This document shows, piece by piece, positions 1 to 6,662 of a stretch of 21,754 nucleotides of DNA. Within the stretch, counting starts at the first letter, position 1, and each line of letters opens with the position of its first letter. The DNA is from Eubacteriaceae bacterium. GTDB taxonomy: Bacteria > Bacillota > Clostridia > Eubacteriales > UBA1433. Both the position numbers and the translations under genes were made by a program. The notes below the pieces were generated by a model. That model worked only from the letters and a program-made list of their open reading frames with translations. It had not been told where the DNA came from and did no database searches. The stretch is taken from the NCBI GenBank assembly GCA_012797825.1, contig JAAZOI010000053.1:1-21754 (forward strand), written 5' to 3'.

Positions 1-1272
1 CCGCTGTGGATTACCGAAGTAGTAGGCGGTATGGGAGAAGACGGAAGAACTTTGGTTACAAAGAACTCCTACAGGATGTTAAATACCCTTTATAACTTAG
101 GCATGTCTCCGGAGCCGAATATAACAATACTTTGGTCGCAAAACCTTCCGCAAGCGTTTAAAAGATTTGCGGCGAAAATTTCTTGTGATACAAACTCAAT
201 ACAATATGAAAATGATGATCTGATGAGACAAAGTTTCGGTGATGATTATGCGATAGCTTGCTGTGTATCTGCAATGACAGTAGGAAAAGATATGCAGTTT
301 TTCGGCGCGCGGGTAAACCTTCCCAAACTTCTGCTTATGAGCTTAAACGGCGGAAAAGACGAAATAACGGGCATACAGGTAGCGCCGGAGCACGAAGCTT
401 ATACGGGCGAATACTTAGAATACGATAAAGTATGCGCTCAACTTGATATATACCGCGAGTGGCTTGCGAAAACTTACGTTAACGCCATGAATATAATCCA
501 CTATATGCACGACAAGTACGCGTACGAAAAAACCCAGATGGCGCTGCATGACACAAACGTGCGAAGGCTTATGGCTTTTGGCATTGCTGGGCTTTCGGTT
601 CTTGCAGACTCGCTCTCTGCTATAAAGTACGCTAAAGTAAAATGCGTAAGAGACGCGCAAGGGCTTATTGTAGATTACGAAGTGGAAGGCGCCTATCCTA
701 CATTCGGAAACGATGATGACAGAGTTGACTCAATAGCTGTAGAGCAAGTCAAATTATTCTATGAAGCTTTGAAGAAAAACCCCACATATCGCGACGCTGT
801 CCATACGGTTTCAGTGCTTACAATAACATCAAATGTTGTTTACGGCAAAAAAACAGGCTCGACCCCCGACGGCAGAAAAAAAGGCGAACCGTTCGCGCCC
901 GGCGCTAACCCGATGCACAACCGTGAAAAAAACGGCGCGCTGGCATCGCTTAACTCTGTTGCGAAACTTCCTTATGATATGTGCAAAGACGGCATATCAA
1001 ACACATTTTCAATAGTGCCTCAGGCTTTAGGACATGATGAACAGACAAGATATGCTAACTTAATATCAATCCTGGACGGATATTTTATACAAAACGCTCA
1101 TCATCTGAATGTCAATGTGCTGAACCGCGAAACGCTAATGGAAGCGTACCGCGACCCTAATACTCACCCCAACCTGACTATTAGAGTATCAGGTTATGCT
1201 GTAAACTTCCACAAGCTATCAAAAGAACAGCAGATGGAAGTAATATCAAGGACATTCCACGAGGCAATGTAA
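1..1272 (+). CDS. pflB: Formate acetyltransferase (pyruvate formate-lyase), 3' part
   Basis: This is the C-terminal 423 residues of pyruvate formate-lyase, the cytoplasmic glycyl-radical enzyme that converts pyruvate and CoA to acetyl-CoA and formate. The reading frame is open to base 1, so the gene is cut by the window edge; the family is about 740-760 residues. Both catalytic parts are present: the adjacent cysteines in ACCVSAM (codons 259-264) and the glycyl-radical site RVSGYAV (Gly codon 1192-1194), followed by the family-typical end ISRTFHEAM. The first in-frame ATG, at 31, is internal (EVVGGMGEDG) and not a start. The gene overlaps pflA by one base, so the two are co-transcribed and probably translationally coupled. 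Identification is by clear family motifs. Confidence 0.97.
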   Translation, partial: PLWITEVVGGMGEDGRTLVTKNSYRMLNTLYNLGMSPEPNITILWSQNLPQAFKRFAAKISCDTNSIQYENDDLMRQSFGDDYAIACCVSAMTVGKDMQFFGARVNLPKLLLMSLNGGKDEITGIQVAPEHEAYTGEYLEYDKVCAQLDIYREWLAKTYVNAMNIIHYMHDKYAYEKTQMALHDTNVRRLMAFGIAGLSVLADSLSAIKYAKVKCVRDAQGLIVDYEVEGAYPTFGNDDDRVDSIAVEQVKLFYEALKKNPTYRDAVHTVSVLTITSNVVYGKKTGSTPDGRKKGEPFAPGANPMHNREKNGALASLNSVAKLPYDMCKDGISNTFSIVPQALGHDEQTRYANLISILDGYFIQNAHHLNVNVLNRETLMEAYRDPNTHPNLTIRVSGYAVNFHKLSKEQQMEVISRTFHEAM

Positions 1273-1979
1273 TGAAAGGACAAATTCACTCCTACCAGAG
1301 TCTGGGTGCCGTCGACGGCCCCGGACTCCGATTTGTTATATTCATGCAGGGCTGCCCTCTGCGCTGCGTGTACTGCCATAATCCCGATACGTGGGATATA
1401 AAAGGCGGAGAAGAATACAGCGTAGAGCAAGTAGTGCAAAAGGCTTTAAAATATAAACCTTACTTTGCCCGTAGCGGCGGCGTTACTGTATCGGGCGGCG
1501 AGCCTTTATTGCAATGGGAGTTTGTATCTGAACTTTTCAAGCTACTTCACGAGCATAACATTCATACCGCATTGGATACATCAGGTATAGCGGATATTGA
1601 CAGAGCAAAAGAAGTGCTGAAAAACACCGATTTGGTATTGTGCGATTTAAAGTTTTCTAATGAATTAGATTATGTTAAGTATACAAAAGGAAGCTTTGCA
1701 AAAGTAATAGAATTTTTAAAATTAACGGAAGAAATGAATATCCCCCTTTGGATACGCCATGTGGTAGTACCGGGTCTTACTGACAGCGAAGAAAATATTT
1801 TAAATATTTATAATATCTCAAAACAATTTTCCAATTTTAAAAAGCTTGAGCTTCTGCCTTTTAAAAAAATCTGCATGTCTAAATACAACGCAATGAAAAT
1901 TGATTTTCCGCTTAAAGAATATGACGAATGTTCAACATTACAAATTAACAAATTGAAAAAACTAATTAATATTATATAA
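1272..1979 (+). CDS. pflA: Pyruvate formate-lyase activating enzyme (radical SAM)
   Basis: A 235-residue radical SAM protein that installs the glycyl radical on PFL using S-adenosylmethionine and a [4Fe-4S] cluster. The cluster motif CPLRCVYC (CxxxCxxC, Cys28, Cys32, Cys35) follows the family-typical start with AVDGPGLRFVIFMQG. The SAM-binding SGGEPLLQ motif follows at about residues 75-85. Length matches the short PflA class without an inserted ferredoxin domain (E. coli PflA is 246 residues). The ATG overlaps the pflB stop as TAATG, and GAGG at 1261-1264 inside pflB serves as its ribosome binding site. The last 300 bases are visibly more AT-rich than the first part, but the reading frame is intact. 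A close paralogue activating another glycyl-radical enzyme is unlikely given the linkage to pflB. Confidence 0.96.
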   Translation: MKGQIHSYQSLGAVDGPGLRFVIFMQGCPLRCVYCHNPDTWDIKGGEEYSVEQVVQKALKYKPYFARSGGVTVSGGEPLLQWEFVSELFKLLHEHNIHTALDTSGIADIDRAKEVLKNTDLVLCDLKFSNELDYVKYTKGSFAKVIEFLKLTEEMNIPLWIRHVVVPGLTDSEENILNIYNISKQFSNFKKLELLPFKKICMSKYNAMKIDFPLKEYDECSTLQINKLKKLINII

Positions 1980-2017
1980 TAATAATAAATTTGACCTCTG
2001 CAAGTATTGGAATTTAT

Positions 2018-2452
2018 ATGAAAAAAAATATTACTCTTACAGAAAAATATCCGCCGTCGGAACCTTGCGGCTGCGATATATGCAAATCGTACTGCATCCG
2101 CCCCGGCTGGTGGACAGTAGATCAGGCGGAAACGGCAATAAAAGACGGATACGGCCCCCGCATGATGCTTGAACTTGCGCCTGAGATGAATTTCGCGGTG
2201 CTCTCGCCCGCTTTTAAAGGGTGCGAACAGGGTTTCGCTTTGCAGGAATTTTCATCTTTCGGATGCAACTTTCTAAAAGACGGAATGTGTGAAATACATT
2301 CTAAAGATTTCCTGCCGCTTGAATGCGCATACTGCCACCACACCCGTAAAGGACTTGGAATGAAATGCCATGCGGATTTAGAGCAGGACTGGAAAACCTT
2401 AAAAGGCCAGCTTCTTGTTAAGCAATGGATAGAGAAATATTTAAAGAAATAA
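2018..2452 (+). CDS. Small cysteine-rich protein, YkgJ-like putative metal or Fe-S binding protein
   Basis: A 144-residue soluble protein with ten cysteines: Cys17, 19, 22 and 26 in an N-terminal CGCDICKSYC knot, Cys69, then GCNFLKDGMCEIH (Cys83, Cys91), LECAYCHH (Cys103, Cys106) and Cys117. The pattern GC..F...G.C.IH......C..C resembles the YkgJ/UPF0153 zinc- or iron-chelating family, but I am not certain of the family. I chose the ATG at 2018; an in-frame TTG at 1991 would add nine residues but has no clear ribosome binding site. It lies 38 bases after pflA on the same strand with no terminator seen between them, so it may share the pfl transcript. Function is unknown. Metal or Fe-S binding is inferred from the cysteines. 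Confidence 0.75.
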   Translation: MKKNITLTEKYPPSEPCGCDICKSYCIRPGWWTVDQAETAIKDGYGPRMMLELAPEMNFAVLSPAFKGCEQGFALQEFSSFGCNFLKDGMCEIHSKDFLPLECAYCHHTRKGLGMKCHADLEQDWKTLKGQLLVKQWIEKYLKK

Positions 2453-2502
2453 ATTTGCTAATTATAGCGGATAACTTCATCTGGCGATAGATATTGGCAG
2501 AT

Positions 2503-2536
2503 AGCTGAAAACAGAAGCAGACTGCTTTAAACAGCT
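2503..2536. other. Nested stem-loop between convergent genes
   Basis: In the 120-base gap between the YkgJ-like gene (+) and nadC (-), AGCTG (2503-2507) pairs with CAGCT (2532-2536). Inside it AAGCA (2515-2519) pairs with TGCTT (2523-2527) around a 3-base loop. No T-run follows on either strand, so it is not a standard intrinsic terminator, though its place between convergent genes would suit one. Confidence 0.3.
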
Positions 2537-2572
2537 CCGCATAAAATATTAATAATTCTCTGCCTTAACTAT

Positions 2573-3409
2573 TTACAGCCTTCTTAAATTTTTAAGCGAT
2601 AAATCAAGTATCCCCGCAGAATGCGTAAGCGCTCCGGATGAAATGTAGTCTATGCCCGTATCTTTAAGGCTTTCAATTTTTTCTATAGTTACATTGCCCG
2701 AGCATTCAAGTAATGCTCTTTTATCTGTTATTTCAACGGCTTTTTTTATAGTTTCTATATCCATATTATCAAGCATTATAATATCCGCCTTAGCGTCAAG
2801 CGCTTCTTTAAGCATATCCAGATTTTCTACTTCCACTTCAATTTTGTTTGTAATCGGCGCGTAATTTCTTGCCATTTGCACGGCTTTTTTTATTCCCCCC
2901 GCAGCCGCTATATGATTGTCTTTAAGCATAACTCCGTCTGATAGGCAAAATCTGTGATTATGCCCTCCCCCTGCTTTTACGGCGTATTTTTCAAAAATTC
3001 GGTTGTTGGGTGTTGTTTTTCTCGTATCGAGTAATTTTATATTTGTATCTTTTAATAAATTAAATGCTTTTCTTGTATAGCTCGCAATTCCGCTCATTCT
3101 TTGAAGATAATTAAGAGCTGTTCTTTCCGCTGACAATATCGCCTTTATATCTCCGATAATTTCCGCAACCAAAACTTTATTTTTAACCTCATCGCCGTCT
3201 TTATAAAAGATATTAAAATCAATTTTTTTATCCAGTATTTCAAAAACACGCTTAAAAACATCAATCCCCGCAATAAAGCCGTCCTGTTTGCATATCAAGT
3301 CGGCTTTGCCTAAAGCATATTTCTTAATAATTGAGTTTGTAGATATATCTTCGCTCGGCATATCTTCTCGTAATGCCGAAAATATAAGATTATCAATATT
3401 ATATTGCAT
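2573..3409 (-). CDS. nadC: Nicotinate-nucleotide diphosphorylase (carboxylating), quinolinate phosphoribosyltransferase
   Basis: A 278-residue cytoplasmic enzyme that converts quinolinate and PRPP to nicotinate mononucleotide, CO2 and pyrophosphate in de novo NAD synthesis. Family blocks seen in order are ERTALNYLQRMSGIAS, LDTRKTTP, GGGHNHRFCLSDGVMLKDNH, the EVEVENLD strand, IIMLDNM, and ECSGNV near the C-terminus. These include the substrate-binding Arg, Lys and His residues conserved in the family. Length is normal. The ATG is preceded by AGGA with 8-base spacing, and the first 11 bases overlap the end of nadB, so the two genes are translationally coupled. No T-run terminator is apparent after the stop codon. 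Confidence 0.97.
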   Translation of the reverse strand: MQYNIDNLIFSALREDMPSEDISTNSIIKKYALGKADLICKQDGFIAGIDVFKRVFEILDKKIDFNIFYKDGDEVKNKVLVAEIIGDIKAILSAERTALNYLQRMSGIASYTRKAFNLLKDTNIKLLDTRKTTPNNRIFEKYAVKAGGGHNHRFCLSDGVMLKDNHIAAAGGIKKAVQMARNYAPITNKIEVEVENLDMLKEALDAKADIIMLDNMDIETIKKAVEITDKRALLECSGNVTIEKIESLKDTGIDYISSGALTHSAGILDLSLKNLRRL

Positions 3410-4679
3410 TTATATCATCCTGCCTTCTTATTTCATTAATTATCATATTTTTATCCGCCTCTCCTATTGCATCGTTAGAAGGATAATTTTTAACTGAAAA
3501 TATCGGATGAGGTTTTACTTCCCAATTTTTCATAATATCCGCAGCGGCTCTCTTTGAAAATACAAGGCTTTCTAAAAGCGAATTGCTTGCAAGCCTGTTT
3601 TTACCGTGCACTCCGTTGCAGCTTGTCTCCCCCACTGCGTAAAGCGCGCGCATGCTTGTGCGTCCGTTCAGATCAGATTCTATCCCGCCCATAAAATAAT
3701 GCTGCGCAGGCACAACGGGCACGCATTGCTTTGTTATGTCATATCCTTCATCAAGGCATTTTTTATATATGGCAGGAAACCTTTCTTTTATATTTGTTTT
3801 CACATGTCCCGCAATGCAAAGCCTTACATAAGGCATATTGTCTTTGTCCATTTGCTGGTATATTTTGCTTGTCACAACATCTCTGGGCAGCAGTTCATCT
3901 ACAAACCTTTCTCCGGCCTTATTTATAAGTATTGCTCCTTCCCCTCTTACCGATTCCGATATCAAAAAAGCCCTTCCGGGTTTTTCCGTATACAAAGAAG
4001 TAGGGTGAAATTGAATGTAATTAATATTTTTTACCTTCACATTGCGATCAAGAGCTATTGCAATCGCGTCTCCCGTAAGGTGAGGGTAATTAGTCGAACG
4101 TGTAAACAGTCCGCCTATTCCGCCTGTTGCAAGCACCGTTACATTGGCATAATAGTTTTCTGTCTTTTCGTCATTTATTCTTGCTGCAACACCGTAACAC
4201 GTATTGTTTTTTTCAAGTATATCTATTACCCTGCTTTTTTCTAAAATTGTTATATTTTCATATTCTCTTGCCTTTTTAATTAGCTTGCCGTTTATTTCTT
4301 CTCCCGTAGTATCTTTAAAATGCAGTATCCTCGCCCTGCTGTGAGCGCCTTCCTTTGTGTAAGAAAACCCGTCTCCGTCACGGTCAAAATTAACTCCTAT
4401 TTTTAATAAATCGGATATTATCTCTCTTGACATTCCTACCATAGTCTCAACGGCTTTTATATTATTTTCATAATGTCCGGCTTTGAGAGTATCATTTACA
4501 AAACTTTCAAAGTCTTCATCGTCTCTCTGCACGCATATTCCTCCCTGCGCCAAAAACGAATCGCTTTGATTTAGCGCGTCTTTTGTAATTACAAGAATAT
4601 TTTTTTCTCTGCCTAAATTTATCGCGCAGAATAATCCGGCTATTCCGGAACCTGCAATTATTATGTCAAATTCATTCAT
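3399..4679 (-). CDS. nadB: L-aspartate oxidase (short form)
   Basis: An FAD enzyme of 426 residues that oxidises L-aspartate to iminoaspartate, the first step of de novo NAD synthesis. An N-terminal dinucleotide-binding GSGIAG motif is followed by LAQGGIC, the active-site EGAHSRARILH, the FAD-binding VLATGGIGGLF, YIQFHPTSLY and SESVRGEGAIL, all as in the succinate dehydrogenase/fumarate reductase/NadB flavoprotein family. It is about 110 residues shorter than E. coli NadB (about 540) because most of the C-terminal helical domain is missing; similar lengths are known in clostridia. I chose the ATG at 4679, with AAAAGGA upstream, over an in-frame TTG at 4700. NadC follows with an 11-base overlap. 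NadA, which normally takes up the unstable product, is not encoded in the window. Confidence 0.95.
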   Translation of the reverse strand: MNEFDIIIAGSGIAGLFCAINLGREKNILVITKDALNQSDSFLAQGGICVQRDDEDFESFVNDTLKAGHYENNIKAVETMVGMSREIISDLLKIGVNFDRDGDGFSYTKEGAHSRARILHFKDTTGEEINGKLIKKAREYENITILEKSRVIDILEKNNTCYGVAARINDEKTENYYANVTVLATGGIGGLFTRSTNYPHLTGDAIAIALDRNVKVKNINYIQFHPTSLYTEKPGRAFLISESVRGEGAILINKAGERFVDELLPRDVVTSKIYQQMDKDNMPYVRLCIAGHVKTNIKERFPAIYKKCLDEGYDITKQCVPVVPAQHYFMGGIESDLNGRTSMRALYAVGETSCNGVHGKNRLASNSLLESLVFSKRAAADIMKNWEVKPHPIFSVKNYPSNDAIGEADKNMIINEIRRQDDINAI

Positions 4680-4833
4680 TTTCTTTTTCCTTTTAAACAA
4701 AACTAACTTCTTTTAATTCTGTCCCGAAAAACAGTATTTTATTATTAAACTGCGTTAATAATATCAGTATCAGCATTATTATTAATTTAAATATTTATGT
4801 GATTTAGTTACTGAATGATATGTGTTTATTATT

Positions 4834-4860
4834 TATAATTGTAAAAAAATATATAAGGAG
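4834..4860 (+). promoter_or_regulatory. Probable trxA -10 element and ribosome binding site
   Basis: TATAAT lies at 4834-4839 and AAGGAG at 4855-4860, eight bases before the trxA ATG. No convincing -35 hexamer sits 16-18 bases upstream (CTGAAT is at 4811-4816), so the promoter call is weak. The AAGGAG element is clear. The 189-base divergent gap also has to hold the nadBC promoter, which I cannot place. Confidence 0.4.
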
Positions 4861-4868
4861 AAATTAAT

Positions 4869-5177
4869 ATGAGTGTTATAACTATAACTAAAGATAATTT
4901 TGATAATGAAGTATTAAAATCAAATGTGCCGGTGCTAATAGATTTCTGGGCTTCGTGGTGCGGCCCTTGCAGAATGGTATCGCCTCTTGTAGACCAAATA
5001 GCGGCGGAAGTAACAAACGCTAAAGTAGGCAAAATAAATGTAGATGAACAACCGGAACTTGCTATGTCGTTTAACGTAATGAGCATACCTACTCTTATGG
5101 TTTTAAAAGACGGAAAAGTTGTAAAAACTTCCGTCGGAGCAAGATCAAAAGCGGATATTCTCGCAATGTTAAACTAA
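4869..5177 (+). CDS. trxA: Thioredoxin
   Basis: A 102-residue cytoplasmic thioredoxin, a dithiol-disulfide carrier reduced by a thioredoxin reductase. The active site WCGPC (Cys31 and Cys34) sits in LIDFWASWCGPC, followed by VDEQPELAMSFNVMSIPTL with the cis-proline, and GARSKADILAML at the C-terminus. This is the full single-domain thioredoxin fold with no signal peptide. An excellent AAGGAG lies eight bases upstream of the ATG. No thioredoxin reductase is adjacent. It is convergent with a Crp/Fnr-family regulator, with which it shares a terminator. The E. coli enzyme is 109 residues, so the length is normal. Confidence 0.97.
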   Translation: MSVITITKDNFDNEVLKSNVPVLIDFWASWCGPCRMVSPLVDQIAAEVTNAKVGKINVDEQPELAMSFNVMSIPTLMVLKDGKVVKTSVGARSKADILAMLN

Positions 5178-5210
5178 AAAAGAAGGGGATTTATAATCCC
5201 TTTCTTTTTT
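5176..5210. terminator. Bidirectional intrinsic terminator between trxA and the Crp/Fnr gene
   Basis: GGGATT (5186-5191) pairs with AATCCC (5195-5200) around a 3-base loop, extended by a G.T pair and an A/T-rich arm in which AAAAAAGAA pairs with TTTCTTTTTT out to 5176/5210. The T-run on each strand supplies the U-tract in both directions. It fills the 31 bases between the two stop codons and touches both of them. Confidence 0.9.
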
Positions 5211-5880
5211 ATAATATCTCTTTAAGTTTTTCTTTATTTGTTATTTTTATTTTTCCTCTCGAAAGCTGTATATATCCTTCATTTTCAAAATACTTAAGCA
5301 TCCGTGAAACTACTTCTCTTGCGGACGCTATATAAGCCGCTATTTCTTCATGAGTTAAAGCTATCACGTCGTTTTTGTTTCTTTCTGATTCATCAAGCAA
5401 AAAGCTTGCGAGCCGCTTATCAAAGCTCATAAACAAAATCTGCTGCATCGCCCACATCACATCCGAAAACCGCTGAACCGTTATTCTGTACGAGTAATTC
5501 TGTGCGTATATATTTTCGCATATATTTTTAAAAACCATCGAATTTATCAAAAACACTTCGCTGTCTTCTATTGCTTCAATAAAAACGTCAAAAGTAATAT
5601 TTTCTAAAATACAAGAAGCCGAAAGCACGCACACATCGCCTTTATAAAGCCTGTACAATGTCACTTCTCTGCCGTCTTCGGAGAGTATGTATGTTCTTAC
5701 CCCGCCGCTTTTTACTATAAAAATTCCTATGCAGTTGTTCTCATAATTTGTGCTTAAACTGTCGCCTTTTTTATAGTTTACCGTTACGGTATTGTTTAAA
5801 ATGTATTCTCTTTCCCGCTCGTTTAACTTGTCCCAGAAATCAAGTGTCTTGATAATTAATTGCTTATCTTTACTATCCAT
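5209..5880 (-). CDS. Crp/Fnr-family transcriptional regulator
   Basis: A 223-residue regulator. Residues about 15-125 form a cyclic-nucleotide-binding-like beta-roll (KKGDSL, GIFIVKSGGVRTY, LYKGDVCVLSASCIL). A long dimerisation helix spans about 125-162. The C-terminal winged helix (THEEIAAYIASAREVVSRML, then EGYIQLSRGKIKI) is the Crp-type HTH with the recognition helix in SAREVVSRML. The cAMP-binding pocket residues of true Crp are not recognisable, and the N-terminal cysteine cluster of FNR is absent. Four cysteines are present (50, 84, 90, 121), with Cys84 and Cys90 in a GDVCVLSASC segment that I recall from clostridial members of the family. The ligand is unknown; redox or a small molecule is plausible given the thioredoxin and ferredoxin neighbours. 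AAGGAT lies five bases before the ATG. Confidence 0.9.
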   Translation of the reverse strand: MDSKDKQLIIKTLDFWDKLNEREREYILNNTVTVNYKKGDSLSTNYENNCIGIFIVKSGGVRTYILSEDGREVTLYRLYKGDVCVLSASCILENITFDVFIEAIEDSEVFLINSMVFKNICENIYAQNYSYRITVQRFSDVMWAMQQILFMSFDKRLASFLLDESERNKNDVIALTHEEIAAYIASAREVVSRMLKYFENEGYIQLSRGKIKITNKEKLKEIL

Positions 5881-5915
5881 AAATAATCCTTATTTTTTAA
5901 TATAATTAAGTATAT

Positions 5916-5954
5916 CAAAAAATAAAAGAGATATCAGTAAAATCGACATCTCTT
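5916..5954 (-). terminator. Intrinsic terminator after the ferredoxin gene
   Basis: Read on the - strand, AAGAGATGTC (5954-5945) pairs with GATATCTCTT (5935-5926) as a ten-pair stem with one G.U and a 9-base loop. It is followed by TTATTTTTT. It lies between the ferredoxin stop and the regulator start, so the regulator needs readthrough or a promoter of its own, which I cannot identify. Confidence 0.75.
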
Positions 5955-5977
5955 AATTATTTTGTCTTAATTTTTAA

Positions 5978-6169
5978 CTATTCTAATTTCAGTGCTTTCA
6001 TAGGGCAAAAAGTTGCGCATTTGCCGCACTTAATGCATTTTTTATAATCTATTGTGGGAGCGTTAAACCCTTCCTGCTTTATTGCCCCTACAGGGCATAC
6101 TTCCATTGCGGGGCATTTATGATCCGCGGGGCAGCGCTGCTTATTCACGGTAAGACGCATATCATTCAC
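5978..6169 (-). CDS. Small ferredoxin-like protein with seven Cys and a CxxDxxC motif
   Basis: A 63-residue cytoplasmic electron carrier or redox protein. The second half carries a full CIKCGKCATFCP motif (Cys45, 48, 51, 55). The first half reads CPADHKCPAMEVCP (Cys13, Asp16, Cys19, Cys25), in which the usual middle Cys of cluster I is an Asp, as in Pyrococcus furiosus ferredoxin. By the normal ligand swap, Cys45/48/51 plus Cys25 bind one [4Fe-4S] cluster, and Cys13/Asp16/Cys19 plus Cys55 could bind a second, labile cluster. The GTG at 6169 sits nine bases after AAAAGGAG. An ATG three codons later (6160) would be 18 bases away, so GTG is preferred. It lies upstream of the Crp/Fnr gene on the same strand, 97 bases away with a terminator between. 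Confidence 0.9.
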   Translation of the reverse strand: MNDMRLTVNKQRCPADHKCPAMEVCPVGAIKQEGFNAPTIDYKKCIKCGKCATFCPMKALKLE

Positions 6170-6255
6170 ATTTATTATCTCCTTTTAAATTTCTTTTTTG
6201 TATATAAATAATTGCAAATTTATTCTATTCCAGTGAAACAATCGCAAATTTTAAA

Positions 6256-6284
6256 TTTATTCAATATTTTATAATATGAATAAA
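6256..6284. repeat. Inverted repeat in the ferredoxin/ATPase divergent gap
   Basis: TTTATTC (6256-6262) and GAATAAA (6278-6284) are perfect inverted arms, extended inward by ATATT/AATAT with one unpaired A, around a TTAT centre. It lies about 90 bases upstream of the ferredoxin start. It could be an operator or simply an AT-rich hairpin. The rest of 6170-6417 holds only AT-rich DNA, with a repeated GCAAATTT motif near 6224 and 6244. Confidence 0.35.
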
Positions 6285-6417
6285 CCCTTTATGGTGAGTC
6301 TGTTTATTTGAAAATTTTATTTAAAGCAATGGCGTAAACGCAAGCTTATCTTTTAAATATTATATTGTTTTTCGTATATAATATTATCTAATTCTACTGT
6401 ACACTGATATTATAAAC

Positions 6418-6446
6418 TTGACATTATGCATATTTATATATAAAAT
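6418..6446 (+). promoter_or_regulatory. Sigma-A-type promoter for the P-type ATPase
   Basis: A perfect TTGACA (6418-6423), a 17-base spacer and TAAAAT (6441-6446). The predicted start near 6453 is about 36 bases before the riboswitch aptamer, which places the whole RNA element in the 5' leader. Confidence 0.8.
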
Positions 6447-6488
6447 AATAGCAATCTCTTTGCACTGCAAATATAATCTACAGTACAA

Positions 6489-6571
6489 ACTGAGCAGGCG
6501 ATGAACCTTAAAAAGGTCATGGGGCTGGGCTGTATAATACGGCAGCAGATACTTCACATCTGTGGGACAGT
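6489..6571 (+). ncRNA. NiCo (czcD-type) riboswitch aptamer
   Basis: The leader folds as a four-helix junction. P1 is ACTG (6489-6492) with CAGT (6568-6571). P2 is ATG-ACCTT (6501-6509) with AAGGT-CAT (6513-6520). P3 is GCTGT (6529-6533) with ACGGC (6539-6543). P4 is CAGAT (6546-6550) with ATCTG (6558-6562). Junction strings ACTGAGCAGGC, GGGCTG, GGCAGCAGAT and ATCTGTGGGACAGT match what I remember of the crystallised NiCo riboswitch, including the GGGACAG 3' junction. The class binds Co2+ and Ni2+ cooperatively; a later report argues for Fe2+. It lies 5' of a cation ATPase, a known target type. Identification is from memory of the motif and was not computed. Confidence 0.88.
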
Positions 6572-6599
6572 AAATATGTTCCTTGATGTGTTTTTTTTT
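6555..6599 (+). terminator. Riboswitch expression platform: intrinsic terminator overlapping P4 and P1
   Basis: CACATC (6555-6560) pairs with GATGTG (6585-6590), and inside it GGGACA (6564-6569) pairs with TGTTCC (6577-6582, one G.U), followed by nine Ts (6591-6599). The 5' arm uses the 3' strands of aptamer helices P4 and P1, so terminator and folded aptamer exclude each other. Metal binding should therefore turn expression on, as expected for an exporter. Confidence 0.88.
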
Positions 6600-6662
6600 A
6601 CCTCAAAGGAGCGGCTGTAAAGTATGTGGCATAGAGCTATCTTATAAAAAGGAGATAACTAT

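Noticed and set aside
2503..2536. Intrinsic terminator after the YkgJ-like gene
   Set aside because: The nested hairpin is real, but no T-run follows on either strand, so I list it only as a stem-loop.
3606..4244. A 212-codon + strand open frame
   Set aside because: It lies wholly antisense within nadB, which has every family motif. The product has no recognisable domain, so it is a shadow of the real gene.
6224..6250. Repeated GCAAATTT motif as a Crp/Fnr site
   Set aside because: The copies are direct, not inverted, and do not match TTGAT-N4-ATCAA or TGTGA-N6-TCACA.
6489..6599. yybP-ykoY (Mn2+) riboswitch, also common before P-type ATPases
   Set aside because: The conserved yybP-ykoY loop strings are absent, while the junction matches the NiCo class at several places.
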